Part shown: piece after piece, positions 1 to 6,730 of the stretch | How the letters are laid out: each line of letters opens with the position of its first letter | Numbering within the stretch: the stretch's first letter is position 1 | The notes under the pieces: generated by a model | What the model was told of the DNA's origin: nothing | What the model saw: only the letters and a program-made list of their open reading frames with translations | Databases searched by the model: none | Assembly: GCA_002409725.1 (NCBI GenBank) | Contig: DHOI01000112.1 | Coordinates: forward strand, 3,665 to 23,476 | DNA length: 19,812 nucleotides | Source: Christensenella sp. UBA5394 | GTDB taxonomy: Bacteria; Bacillota; Clostridia; Christensenellales; CAG-138 | Direction of reading: 5' to 3' | Translations under genes and position numbers: made by a program

Positions 1-1
1 G

Positions 2-466
2 GAGCTGGGCGAAAGCCTCATCGCAGAGGGCGCGAAAACCTACGTGATCGACGACGCGGAGCTTAGCCGCGTGAAGGCCGGCTATCCCGTGATCTGGAAA
101 AATAAGGAGGCCCAGCCCAAGCTGGCCTTCATCGGCTGCCCGCATCTCTCCTTTGCCCAGCTGGTGGATTGGACGCAAAAGGTGGAGGAGGGTCTCAAGG
201 CCTCCGGGCGGGAAAAGGTGGCCATCCCCACGGTATTTACCACCGCCCCGGCCGTGCAGAAGGAATTCCAAAAGACCGAGTATTATGCCCGCTTGCAAAA
301 GACCGGCGTGGTGCTATCCTACATCTGCCCGCTGATGTATATGAACAATCCCCTGTGCGGCAAGCAGCCGGTTATCACCTGCTCTAACAAGCTGCGCACC
401 TATACGTCCGCCAAATATATGACCAACGGCGAGATCATCGAAGCCATTACGAAGGGGGGCAAATGA
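2..466 (+). CDS. Aconitase X family hydro-lyase, large (catalytic) subunit, 3' part only
   Basis: This is the last ~154 codons of a gene that begins before the window; the frame is open from base 2 to the TGA at 464-466. It shows the C-terminal signature of the aconitase X (AcnX, former DUF521) catalytic subunit: GCPHLS, CPLMYMNNP and TCSNKLRTYT, whose cysteines fit the iron-sulfur ligands and substrate loop of this family. Known members dehydrate small hydroxy acids, for example cis-3-hydroxy-L-proline or mevalonate 5-phosphate; the substrate cannot be told from this fragment. The small subunit gene follows after one base, so the two are surely co-translated as the halves of one enzyme. The family call is firm, the substrate is unknown. 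Confidence 0.88.
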   Translation, partial: ELGESLIAEGAKTYVIDDAELSRVKAGYPVIWKNKEAQPKLAFIGCPHLSFAQLVDWTQKVEEGLKASGREKVAIPTVFTTAPAVQKEFQKTEYYARLQKTGVVLSYICPLMYMNNPLCGKQPVITCSNKLRTYTSAKYMTNGEIIEAITKGGK

Positions 467-467
467 T

Positions 468-908
468 ATGCGGCAATTCAAAGGGCGGCCTGTGATCCCC
501 GGCAGCGCCAAGGCGCAGGCCCTTGTTTCACACGGCGGCTTCAACACCCTGGCCAGCTATCAGAAAAGCCTGATGTTCGGTGATAAAAAGGGCGCTTGCT
601 CCGACCAGAACAACCCCGATCTTTACGGCAAGCCCATGGCCGGCGCAGCTCTCTGCCTGCCCCAAACCATCGGCTCCACCACAGGCGGCATGGTCCTCTA
701 CACCGCCGCGGCCTTGGGCCGCCAGCCCGCCTGCCTGCTTTTCGCCAAGCCCATCGATTCGCTGGCCGCGGCCGGGGCCATCCTGGCAGACGTTTGGACG
801 GACGCCTCCATGCCCACTGTAGATGGCCTGGGAGATGAATTCCTCGCCTATGTGCAAACCGGCATGGCCATCACCGTAGAGCCGGACGGCACGGTAACCG
901 TGGAATAA
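468..908 (+). CDS. Aconitase X small (swivel domain) subunit
   Basis: A complete 146-residue protein matching the AcnX swivel domain (former DUF126). A run of G (452-459) just upstream serves as ribosome binding site and lies inside the end of the large subunit gene; the ATG comes one base after the TGA of that gene, a sign of translational coupling. Residues 69-74 (GSTTGG) correspond to the conserved glycine/serine loop that in characterised two-subunit members carries the catalytic serine, and the segment around residues 95-107 (IDSLAAAGAILAD) matches the usual domain core. It should form a heterodimer with the large subunit in the cytoplasm. The rest of the operon, which might reveal the substrate, lies outside the window. 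Confidence 0.9.
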   Translation: MRQFKGRPVIPGSAKAQALVSHGGFNTLASYQKSLMFGDKKGACSDQNNPDLYGKPMAGAALCLPQTIGSTTGGMVLYTAAALGRQPACLLFAKPIDSLAAAGAILADVWTDASMPTVDGLGDEFLAYVQTGMAITVEPDGTVTVE

Positions 909-929
909 CCACATAACGCACATGTGCAA

Positions 930-956
930 AAGGCCCCGGCAGTCGCCGGGGGCCTT
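930..956. terminator. Bidirectional terminator hairpin between the aconitase X genes and the SPOR gene
   Basis: AAGGCCCCGGC (930-940) pairs with GCCGGGGGCCTT (945-956), one G bulged, around the loop AGTC. It sits in the 63-bp gap between two convergent genes. Read on the minus strand the stem is followed by TTTTGC, so it best serves the minus-strand gene, and may stop both. Confidence 0.75.
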
Positions 957-971
957 GGTGTTCACGGCTAT

Positions 972-1898
972 CTATCCTACCAGATCGGCAACCATATCCG
1001 CATACGCTTTGGTGAGGGAGAGTTGAGCATACTTGAGCTCTGAGGAAAAGGCAGTGTGGGTAGAGGCCGTGCTTTGACCCAGGGTGGCAAGCTCACCGGA
1101 GAAAAGCGCCTGGCAGGCTACCAGACGGGCGATGGCCGGGGCGCTGTCCGTATAGGCGGCCAGGCCCGCCATATCCTCTTCCAGAGCGGAGCGGATGCTC
1201 TGTGCAGCGCTTTGGCCTTGGCCTACGCTCTGATTATCCCGGTCAAAGGCGATAGCCGCATCGGTAAGGGCAGCCTGGGCCTCGCGCAGGGCGGAGAAGC
1301 CGGCCTCCACACCGTCCAGCTGGCTTTGCTGACCGCTCACCCGGAATGTGGCCCCCGGTGCGCTGATCTGGTGCACGGTACAGTCCATACCCTCGTTGAC
1401 CAGCCGGTCTTTGACCTCCTTGGCTTCTGCTTCTACGGCATAGCCTGCAGCCAGCACGCGATAGCGGTCCCCATCCCGCAGCACATAGCCGCCCGCGCCC
1501 TGGGCCTTAATTGTTTGCGCCTGCTTGTCGGCGTTTTCCGCAGAAGAGAACACGCCCATTTGCAGCGCGTAGCAATCGAGGGCGGGCAGGGCGATATTTG
1601 CGCTGACGGAGCTTTTATCCGTGCTCAGGCTCACCTGCTGCACATCCGCCGCCCCACTAGGCGCTTCTTCGGCGGGTTCCTTTTTGCCCGTATAGGCCGA
1701 GAGCGCCTCAAAGGCGGGAGCCATAACCTTTTCAGCCAGCCAGGTTCCCACGGTGCTGGCGGAAACGAGATAGACGATGGCGGCCACCATCAACAGCGCG
1801 ATCATAGCCCGCCCGGCCCCCGCGCCCGCGCCGGGCCGCACCCGGCTCCTGCTTCCCCCTAAGGTGGTTTTGCGCTTTCTGCGCCGCCCGAATTCCAT
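972..1898 (-). CDS. Membrane-anchored SPOR-domain protein
   Basis: A 308-residue protein. I place the start at the ATG at 1898 because GGGGGC lies 7 bases before it; an in-frame ATG at 1943 has no ribosome binding site. The first ~30 residues are very basic (FGRRRKRK...SRSRVRP), followed by one membrane segment (about MIALLMVAAIVYLVSAS), which suggests a type II protein facing outward. A short linker leads to a SPOR domain (CYALQMGVFSSAENADKQ ... YRVLAAGYAVEAEAKEVKDRL); SPOR domains bind glycan strands stripped of stem peptides at division septa or the engulfing septum. The last ~130 residues are Ala/Gln-rich and look all-helical, with no motif I recognise. No amidase or lytic domain is visible. 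A role in cell division or sporulation is inferred. Confidence 0.82.
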   Translation of the reverse strand: MEFGRRRKRKTTLGGSRSRVRPGAGAGAGRAMIALLMVAAIVYLVSASTVGTWLAEKVMAPAFEALSAYTGKKEPAEEAPSGAADVQQVSLSTDKSSVSANIALPALDCYALQMGVFSSAENADKQAQTIKAQGAGGYVLRDGDRYRVLAAGYAVEAEAKEVKDRLVNEGMDCTVHQISAPGATFRVSGQQSQLDGVEAGFSALREAQAALTDAAIAFDRDNQSVGQGQSAAQSIRSALEEDMAGLAAYTDSAPAIARLVACQALFSGELATLGQSTASTHTAFSSELKYAQLSLTKAYADMVADLVG

Positions 1899-1997
1899 AG
1901 CTTTGCCCCCGTTTCCTGCCATAGGTGTTGTTGCTATATGCATATTCGCCCAGGGGCCTGTACAGAACAGAAAAAGGAAGGGGGCGTGCGGAAAATC

Positions 1998-2022
1998 AAA
2001 CAGGCGGCATAGCCGCCTGTTT
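1998..2022 (-). terminator. Terminator of rnpB
   Basis: A perfect 11-bp inverted repeat (AAACAGGCGGC, 1998-2008, against 2012-2022) with a 3-base loop. On the minus strand it is followed by TTTGATTTTCC. It starts 3 bases past the end of the RNase P RNA, exactly where its terminator is expected. Confidence 0.92.
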
Positions 2023-2025
2023 TAA

Positions 2026-2382
2026 AGTGAGTAAGCCGTAAGCCGAGTTCTGTCCGGGCGCTTGCGCGCCGTGGGTGACCATCTATCTAGGCCTATCGTT
2101 GCCGATAGGCTCAAGCGATTATCAAGAGCGTGGCGGGCCGCCATTAAATGCTCTCATTCCAATCTTGCACCGGGTGGGGTTTACAGGGCGGCAAAGTCGC
2201 CATTGCCGCCGGTGAGCTCTTACCTCACCTTTCCATCCTTACCGGACCGAAGCCGGCGGTATATCTCTGTTGCACTTTCCCTGGAGTCGCCTCCGCCGGA
2301 CGTTATCCGGCACCCTTGCCCTATGGAGCTCGGACTTTCCTCATACGGTCAAAGCCGCATGCGGTCACCTGTCTTACTCACT
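2026..2382 (-). ncRNA. rnpB: RNase P RNA (bacterial type A-like)
   Basis: RNase P RNA is the catalytic RNA that removes the 5' leader of pre-tRNAs together with the RnpA protein. On the minus strand the gene opens with AGTGAGTAAG (2382-2373), which pairs with CTTACTCACT at the 3' end (2035-2026) to form helix P1. The universal 5' element GAGGAAAGTCCG is at 2342-2331 and the universal 3' element ACAGAACTCGGCTTA at 2053-2039; together these form the P4 core. Internal elements such as ACAGAGATATACCGCC and GGTAAGAGCTCACCG fit the specificity domain. The length of about 357 bases is normal. A SigA-type promoter lies just upstream and a strong terminator just downstream, so ends should be right within a few bases. 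Confidence 0.97.
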
Positions 2383-2388
2383 GATGGT

Positions 2389-2417
2389 ATGATAACGCAG
2401 TCGGGCTGCGTACACAA
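2389..2417 (-). promoter_or_regulatory. SigA-type promoter of rnpB
   Basis: On the minus strand a -35 box TTGTGT (2417-2412) is followed after exactly 17 bases by a -10 box TATCAT (2394-2389). The predicted start, about 7 bases on, falls at 2382, the 5' end of helix P1. The spacer itself is an inverted repeat, ACGCAG-CCCGA-CTGCGT. Confidence 0.75.
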
Positions 2418-2423
2418 CAAAAA

Positions 2424-3152
2424 TTATTTGCCTGCTGAGGGGAAATATAGGATACGGCCACAGTTCTCGCATTCCACTAGGCCGTCTCCCGCCATCACCT
2501 TGCGCACCACCACCGTGGGCAGGCTCATGCGGCAGCCGCTGCATTGCTCCTGCTCCACCATGGCCATGGGCACGGCGTGGTGGCTTTTGACCGCCGCGTA
2601 GCGTTTCAACAGCGCCGCGTCCACCGCCGTTTTGCGTTGCTCTATCACGGCCTTGGCCGCATCCAGCTCGGGCTGGGCCGCGGCGATCTCCGCCTCGCAG
2701 GCGGCACGGGCCGCATCGTATTCCTTCTTGGCCTTGGAAGCCTTGGTGAAGGTATCTTTATAATCCTTGGTGGCCTTCTCGATCCAGGTGATGGTATCGT
2801 AGATATCCCGGCGTGCGGCATTGAGTTGATCCATCAGGTTCTCGAGGGATTTGCGGGATTCGGTCATCTCGGCGGCTGTGCATTCCGGGTCGTTCTCCAT
2901 GGCGCAAATTTCGGAAACCTCCAGCTCGTATTTATGCTCAAGTTCGCCAAACTGGGCGGAAAGACGGGTAAGCGCCGCCTTGCGGGCTTCCATCTGCTTT
3001 TTAATCCCCCCGATCTGCGCCTGCTGCTCGCTCAAAAAGCCGTGCAGCTTGTTGAGCTTCTGCCTGGCGGGCGTGGCGCGGAGCTTGCTCTCCAGCGCGT
3101 CCAGCGCGAGTTCGGATTGCTGATACTCCCAAAGTGCATCCAGTTTGCCCAT
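2424..3152 (-). CDS. Coiled-coil protein with C-terminal C4 zinc ribbon (COG1579 type)
   Basis: A 242-residue cytoplasmic protein. Residues ~1-195 are heptad-like and charged (long helices such as ARKAALTRLSAQFGELEHKY), predicting an antiparallel coiled coil. The end holds a zinc ribbon: C204-x2-C207 (CSGC) and C228-x2-C231 (CENC) with the family segment SLPTVVV between. This matches the zinc-ribbon family often annotated as possibly nucleic-acid binding (COG1579); its molecular job is not established. The ribosome binding site GGAGG lies ~10 bases before the ATG. It is the last gene of the trmK-nif3 cluster, a conserved Bacillota arrangement usually following rpoD. No terminator is seen after it; the rnpB promoter begins 7 bases beyond its stop. 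Confidence 0.88.
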   Translation of the reverse strand: MGKLDALWEYQQSELALDALESKLRATPARQKLNKLHGFLSEQQAQIGGIKKQMEARKAALTRLSAQFGELEHKYELEVSEICAMENDPECTAAEMTESRKSLENLMDQLNAARRDIYDTITWIEKATKDYKDTFTKASKAKKEYDAARAACEAEIAAAQPELDAAKAVIEQRKTAVDAALLKRYAAVKSHHAVPMAMVEQEQCSGCRMSLPTVVVRKVMAGDGLVECENCGRILYFPSAGK

Positions 3153-3192
3153 CTACCTTACCTCCGTTTCTATTCCGCCCACGCGCAAAGCC

Positions 3193-3954
3193 TTATAGGC
3201 CCCGCAGGCACGCCGTTTCAGAAAGAGTTAACCTATATTGTACATCATTCCTTATCCCTTGTAAACACTCCATAAGCGGCTTTAATACCACCCGTTCGGT
3301 CTCATAATGCCCGGCCTCGATTACGCTAAGGCCCAACACGCCGGCTTCCAGCGCCTGATGGTGCTTAATTTCGCCGGTAATTAGCGCCTGTGCGCCCGCC
3401 GTTTTGGCTGCATAAACGGCGTCCCCGCCCGAGCCGCCCAGCACGGCCACGGTAGTAAGAGGCGTATCCAGCGGCCCTGCGATGCGCACGGTGGTATGCA
3501 GGGCGTGCTGTACGCGGCGGGCAAAATCCCCAAGGGAACAGGGGGGGATCGTACCCACGCGGACCATGCCATCCGGCTCGAGGGGCTTAGGATCGCTTAT
3601 GCCCAGCGCTTCGCAGAGACGGTCGTTCACGCCGCCCGCGGCCGCGTCAAGGTTAGTATGGGCGGCAAAGAGGCCGATGCCGTGGCGCATCAGCAACCAG
3701 GGCGCGGCTGTGGCGGGATCATCCGGCAGGATATGCTTCACACCGCCAAAGAACACCGGGTGGTGGGTTAACAGCAGGTCCGCGCCCCAATCCACGGCCT
3801 CTTTGGCCGTGGCGAGGGAGCAATCGAGCGCCACCAGCACCTTGCGGATATCCTGTTTTTCCGGGCCGATCAGCAGGCCGGGATTGTCAAAATCCAGGGC
3901 CAGGGCCCGGGGAGCCAGGGCTTCCATTTGGTCGAGAAAATCCTTGAGCAGCAT
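3193..3954 (-). CDS. NIF3-family dinuclear metal centre protein
   Basis: A complete 253-residue NIF3/YbgI-type protein. The metal ligands of the family are all present: H64-H65 (LLLTHHPVFFGGVK), D103 (AAHTNLDAAAGG), and H216 with E220 (EAGHYETE). The C-terminal TGEIKHH motif is also intact. These proteins form toroidal hexamers with two metal ions per subunit; the true substrate is still debated (metal-dependent hydrolase activities have been proposed). The protein lacks the ~110-residue PII-like insertion found in the longer Bacillus relative YqfO. The ribosome binding site GGAGGA overlaps the end of trmK, whose stop codon is 3 bases before the ATG, so both come from one transcript. Confidence 0.94.
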   Translation of the reverse strand: MLLKDFLDQMEALAPRALALDFDNPGLLIGPEKQDIRKVLVALDCSLATAKEAVDWGADLLLTHHPVFFGGVKHILPDDPATAAPWLLMRHGIGLFAAHTNLDAAAGGVNDRLCEALGISDPKPLEPDGMVRVGTIPPCSLGDFARRVQHALHTTVRIAGPLDTPLTTVAVLGGSGGDAVYAAKTAGAQALITGEIKHHQALEAGVLGLSVIEAGHYETERVVLKPLMECLQGIRNDVQYRLTLSETACLRGL

Positions 3955-3957
3955 AAG

Positions 3958-4656
3958 CTATTCCTCCAACAGGGCAATGATGGTATCCAGCGCCGCAAGG
4001 GCGCGAAGCAGCAAGGCGGGGGCGTAACCATCCCGCTGCGCGCGACGCAGGCGCTTCTGGTGGCCGGCCCTGTACTTCTGCGCTAGGGGCAAAAGCAGCG
4101 GGTCGCGGTCTTCATAAGCGACCGGCCCCAGCTCCAGATAGCCTTCCGGCCAGCCCCGGGGCAGGGGGTGGGGCTGCCCGTTTACCGCACGGATGAGCTG
4201 ATAATAGCGGCCATTGTCAAAGATGATGGCTTCCTCCTCGATGGCATAGCCGCTTTCGTAGAGGAAAGTGCGTAGTTCCGCTGCGTTGCCCTGGGGCTGG
4301 AGCACGATACGCTTTGCCGTACGGGCTACGGCTTCGCCCTCAGAGAGGATGCGGGCCATCAACAGGCCGCCCATGCCGGCCAGAAGGATGGCCTCCGCCT
4401 CGCCGGGTGCCAGGGCGGCCAGACCATCCGCCACGCGCAGGTCGACGCGGTCTTCTACGCCGCAGAGGGTGGCCAGGCTGCGGGCTTTTTCCAATGAGGC
4501 GGCGCTGATATCGCCGGCGATAACGCGCTCCGCCCGGCCCTGCTGCAAAAGGGCCACGGCCAGGCGGCCATGGTCGCTGCCGATATCGGCGATCACGGCA
4601 CAGGGGCCGAGCATATCCGCCGCCCGGGCTAGGCGGGGGCGTAAGTGTACGTGCAT
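3958..4656 (-). CDS. trmK: tRNA (adenine22-N1)-methyltransferase
   Basis: TrmK transfers a methyl group from S-adenosylmethionine to N1 of A22 in the D-loop of some bacterial tRNAs. The 232-residue protein has a Rossmann methyltransferase core: motif I DIGSDHG (24-30), the acidic GDIS (48-51), ADGL (77-80), and the family-specific GMGG (94-97) followed by LQPQGN and the GRYYQLI segment. The charged C-terminal helical region (about 170-232) matches the coiled-coil domain of TrmK. The start ATG follows GGGAGG by 4 bases. It is the first gene of a three-gene operon with nif3 and the zinc-ribbon gene and has its own strong promoter ~30 bases upstream. In many relatives this trio lies just after rpoD; here it does not. 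Confidence 0.94.
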   Translation of the reverse strand: MHVHLRPRLARAADMLGPCAVIADIGSDHGRLAVALLQQGRAERVIAGDISAASLEKARSLATLCGVEDRVDLRVADGLAALAPGEAEAILLAGMGGLLMARILSEGEAVARTAKRIVLQPQGNAAELRTFLYESGYAIEEEAIIFDNGRYYQLIRAVNGQPHPLPRGWPEGYLELGPVAYEDRDPLLLPLAQKYRAGHQKRLRRAQRDGYAPALLLRALAALDTIIALLEE

Positions 4657-4686
4657 GATGCCTCCCGATGGGGTCAGTCTCTTAAT

Positions 4687-4715
4687 ATTGTAATGGAAAA
4701 GGCCGCGTTTTGCAA
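4687..4715 (-). promoter_or_regulatory. SigA-type promoter of the trmK operon
   Basis: On the minus strand TTGCAA (4715-4710), a 17-base spacer, and TACAAT (4692-4687). The transcript would start near 4680 and have a leader of about 24 bases. The -35 box and first spacer bases (TTGCAAAACGCG) resemble those of the queA promoter. Confidence 0.8.
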
Positions 4716-4765
4716 TTTTTATAGAATGACAGAGGAAGCATCTATATTTTTTTGCCGCTATGTAC

Positions 4766-4771
4766 TATAAT
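4766..4771 (+). promoter_or_regulatory. Probable -10 box for the GH2 gene
   Basis: A perfect TATAAT lies 65 bases before the start of the glycoside hydrolase gene in an AT-rich patch. No good -35 box is present at 16-18 bases (only TATATT), so activity may need an activator. This is the only promoter-like sequence I see for this gene. Confidence 0.45.
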
Positions 4772-4836
4772 TTTAAATAGAACATTCTACTCTGCCGCAC
4801 CCGGGGCGCCCAAGATCAGGACCGGAGGACACGCAT

Positions 4837-6579
4837 TTGAAAACCGTATGGGGAAAGCGGCTGGATGCCGACGCGATTTTACCCGAATATCCCAGGCCAC
4901 AGATGAGGCGCGAAAGCTATCTTTGCCTCAATGGCCGCTGGCGCTATGCTTTTTCTGCGAACGATAAAATGCCACTCAAAATGGAGGGGGATATTCTGGT
5001 ACCCTTTTCGCCGGAAAGCGTGCTCTCCGGCGTGCGGCGTGAGCTCTATCCAGGGCATTGCCTCTGGTACCGCCGGGAATTCGCGGTGCCCGAGGGCTTC
5101 AACGAGGGCCGGGTGCTGCTGCATTTCGGCGCTGTGGATCAAAAGGCCACGGTTTACCTCAACGGCAGGGAGATGGGCGGGCACACGGGCGGCTACACGC
5201 CCTTTACGCTGGATGTCACCGCCGCCCTTCAAAGCCAGAACCTACTCACCATCAAGGTAAAGGACGATACGGATGTCTCGTTCCATACCAGGGGCAAGCA
5301 ATCTACCCGTCCTTCGGGCATCTGGTACCCGGGCCAGAGCGGCATCTGGCAAACGGTTTGGCTGGAAAGCGTGCCCAAGGAATTTATCACCGGCCTTTTC
5401 ATCCGCCCCCTGTTCGATGAAAGCGCGGTGGAGCTCACCGTGCTCGCCCGGCGGGAGGGCGTGCCCTGCACCGCCCGGGTGGGGGATGTGGTGAGCCAGG
5501 GCATGACCAACGAACCCCTGCGCATCAGCATGCAGGGCTTCACGCCCTGGTCGCCGGAGCGGCCCCATCTTTACGACCTTACGGTTAAAATGGGGCAGGA
5601 TCAGGTGCAGAGCTATTTCGGCATGCGCAAATTTTCCGTCGAAAAAGACGAGGCGGGCATCCCGCGGCTCTTCCTCAACGGAGCGCCCTATTTCCACAAC
5701 GGCGTATTGGATCAGGGCTATTGGCCGGAAAGCCTCTATACCCCGCCCAGCGACGAGGCCATGATCCATGATATCCAAACCATGAAAGACCTGGGCTTTA
5801 ACATGCTGCGCAAGCATGTGAAGGTGGAGCCCCTGCGCTGGTATTACCATTGCGACCGGCTGGGCATGCTGGTTTGGCAGGATATGCCCAACGGTGGCGG
5901 GGTCTATAAGAAAGGGACGATCATCGCACCCCTTTTAACGGGCAAGCACAAGCGGGATGACAATTACCCCGCCTTTGCCCGCGAAAGCGCCGAGGGCCGG
6001 GAGTCCTTCCGCCAGGAGCTGGGAGAGGTGGTGGCCAACCTGTTCAACTGTGTATGCATCGCCATGTGGGTGCCCTTCAACGAGGGCTGGGGCCAGTTCG
6101 ACGCGGTGGAAATCACGGAGCGCATCCGAACCTGGGATACGAGCCGGCCCATCGACCATGCCAGCGGCTGGCACGACCAGGGCGCCGGAGATATTAAGAG
6201 CGAGCATTGCTACTTCCGTCCCTACCGCTTTCATCCGGATAGTCTGGGCCGAGCCGTGGCGCTTACGGAATTCGGCGGTTACGGCCTCACCATTGCCGAT
6301 CACGCAACGGGCAAAAAGAGCTTTGCCTATAAAACCTGCAGAAACGAGGCGGAGCTATTGGCCGCCTGGCGCAAACTCTACGAGAGCCGCATCCTGCCCG
6401 CCCTGCCCAAGGGCTTAAGCGCTGCCGTTTACACCCAGCTCTCCGATGTAGAGGGCGAGCGCAATGGCATCCTCACCTATGACCGGGCCGTGTGTAAGCT
6501 GCCCGCCGATGAAGTCCGCGCCCTGAATGAGCGCCTCAGGCTGGAAAGCAAGGGCGAAAAAGAGAAAGAGCAAGAATAA
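4837..6579 (+). CDS. Glycoside hydrolase family 2 (beta-galactosidase/beta-glucuronidase-like)
   Basis: A complete 580-residue enzyme started by TTG 7 bases after GGAGGA. Domains in order: a jelly-roll sugar-binding domain (about 24-185, with LCLNGRWRYAF and WYRREF), a short immunoglobulin-like domain (about 186-268), and a TIM barrel (about 270-560). The acid/base is E416 in WVPFNEGWGQF and the nucleophile E478 in ALTEFGGYG, both intact. It has no signal peptide, so it should act on imported sugars or glycosides in the cytoplasm. Bacterial GH2 enzymes of this compact size are usually annotated as beta-galactosidases, but the aglycone and sugar cannot be told here. The last ~20 residues are charged (KGEKEKEQE). 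It is a lone sugar gene among housekeeping genes, without transporter or regulator. Confidence 0.9.
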   Translation: MKTVWGKRLDADAILPEYPRPQMRRESYLCLNGRWRYAFSANDKMPLKMEGDILVPFSPESVLSGVRRELYPGHCLWYRREFAVPEGFNEGRVLLHFGAVDQKATVYLNGREMGGHTGGYTPFTLDVTAALQSQNLLTIKVKDDTDVSFHTRGKQSTRPSGIWYPGQSGIWQTVWLESVPKEFITGLFIRPLFDESAVELTVLARREGVPCTARVGDVVSQGMTNEPLRISMQGFTPWSPERPHLYDLTVKMGQDQVQSYFGMRKFSVEKDEAGIPRLFLNGAPYFHNGVLDQGYWPESLYTPPSDEAMIHDIQTMKDLGFNMLRKHVKVEPLRWYYHCDRLGMLVWQDMPNGGGVYKKGTIIAPLLTGKHKRDDNYPAFARESAEGRESFRQELGEVVANLFNCVCIAMWVPFNEGWGQFDAVEITERIRTWDTSRPIDHASGWHDQGAGDIKSEHCYFRPYRFHPDSLGRAVALTEFGGYGLTIADHATGKKSFAYKTCRNEAELLAAWRKLYESRILPALPKGLSAAVYTQLSDVEGERNGILTYDRAVCKLPADEVRALNERLRLESKGEKEKEQE

Positions 6580-6615
6580 AAAACGGCCGCTTCGGAAATT
6601 CCAGGCGGCTTTTTC
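6580..6615. terminator. Bidirectional terminator between the GH2 gene and spoIIP
   Basis: GCCGC (6586-6590) pairs with GCGGC (6605-6609), with GGAA/TTCC able to extend the stem internally. T-runs flank both sides: TTTTT after it on the plus strand, and CGTTTTTT after it on the minus strand. It lies between convergent genes. I see nothing recognisable in 6616-6730. Confidence 0.85.
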
Positions 6616-6730
6616 ATTGCTGCTGCATAGGCCCAACGCAACAAACGGCGTACGGCGTAGACCCAGCCAACAACCAGAAAGGCCAGGCCTCGCGCTCGCC
6701 GCCCGCGCAACGCCGCTGCCCTTGTAGGGA

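Noticed and set aside
1056..1862. 268-codon plus-strand frame opposite the SPOR gene
   Set aside because: Antisense shadow caused by high G+C; no ribosome binding site and a composition unlike a real protein, while the minus strand encodes a clear SPOR domain.
2395..2411. Hairpin ACGCAG/CTGCGT as terminator of the zinc-ribbon gene
   Set aside because: The T-rich stretch lies before, not after, the stem, and the repeat sits exactly between the rnpB -35 and -10 boxes.
2062..2601. Open frames of 179 and 78 codons on the plus strand
   Set aside because: They lie antisense to rnpB and the end of the zinc-ribbon gene; the RNA signature is unmistakable and the translations resemble nothing.
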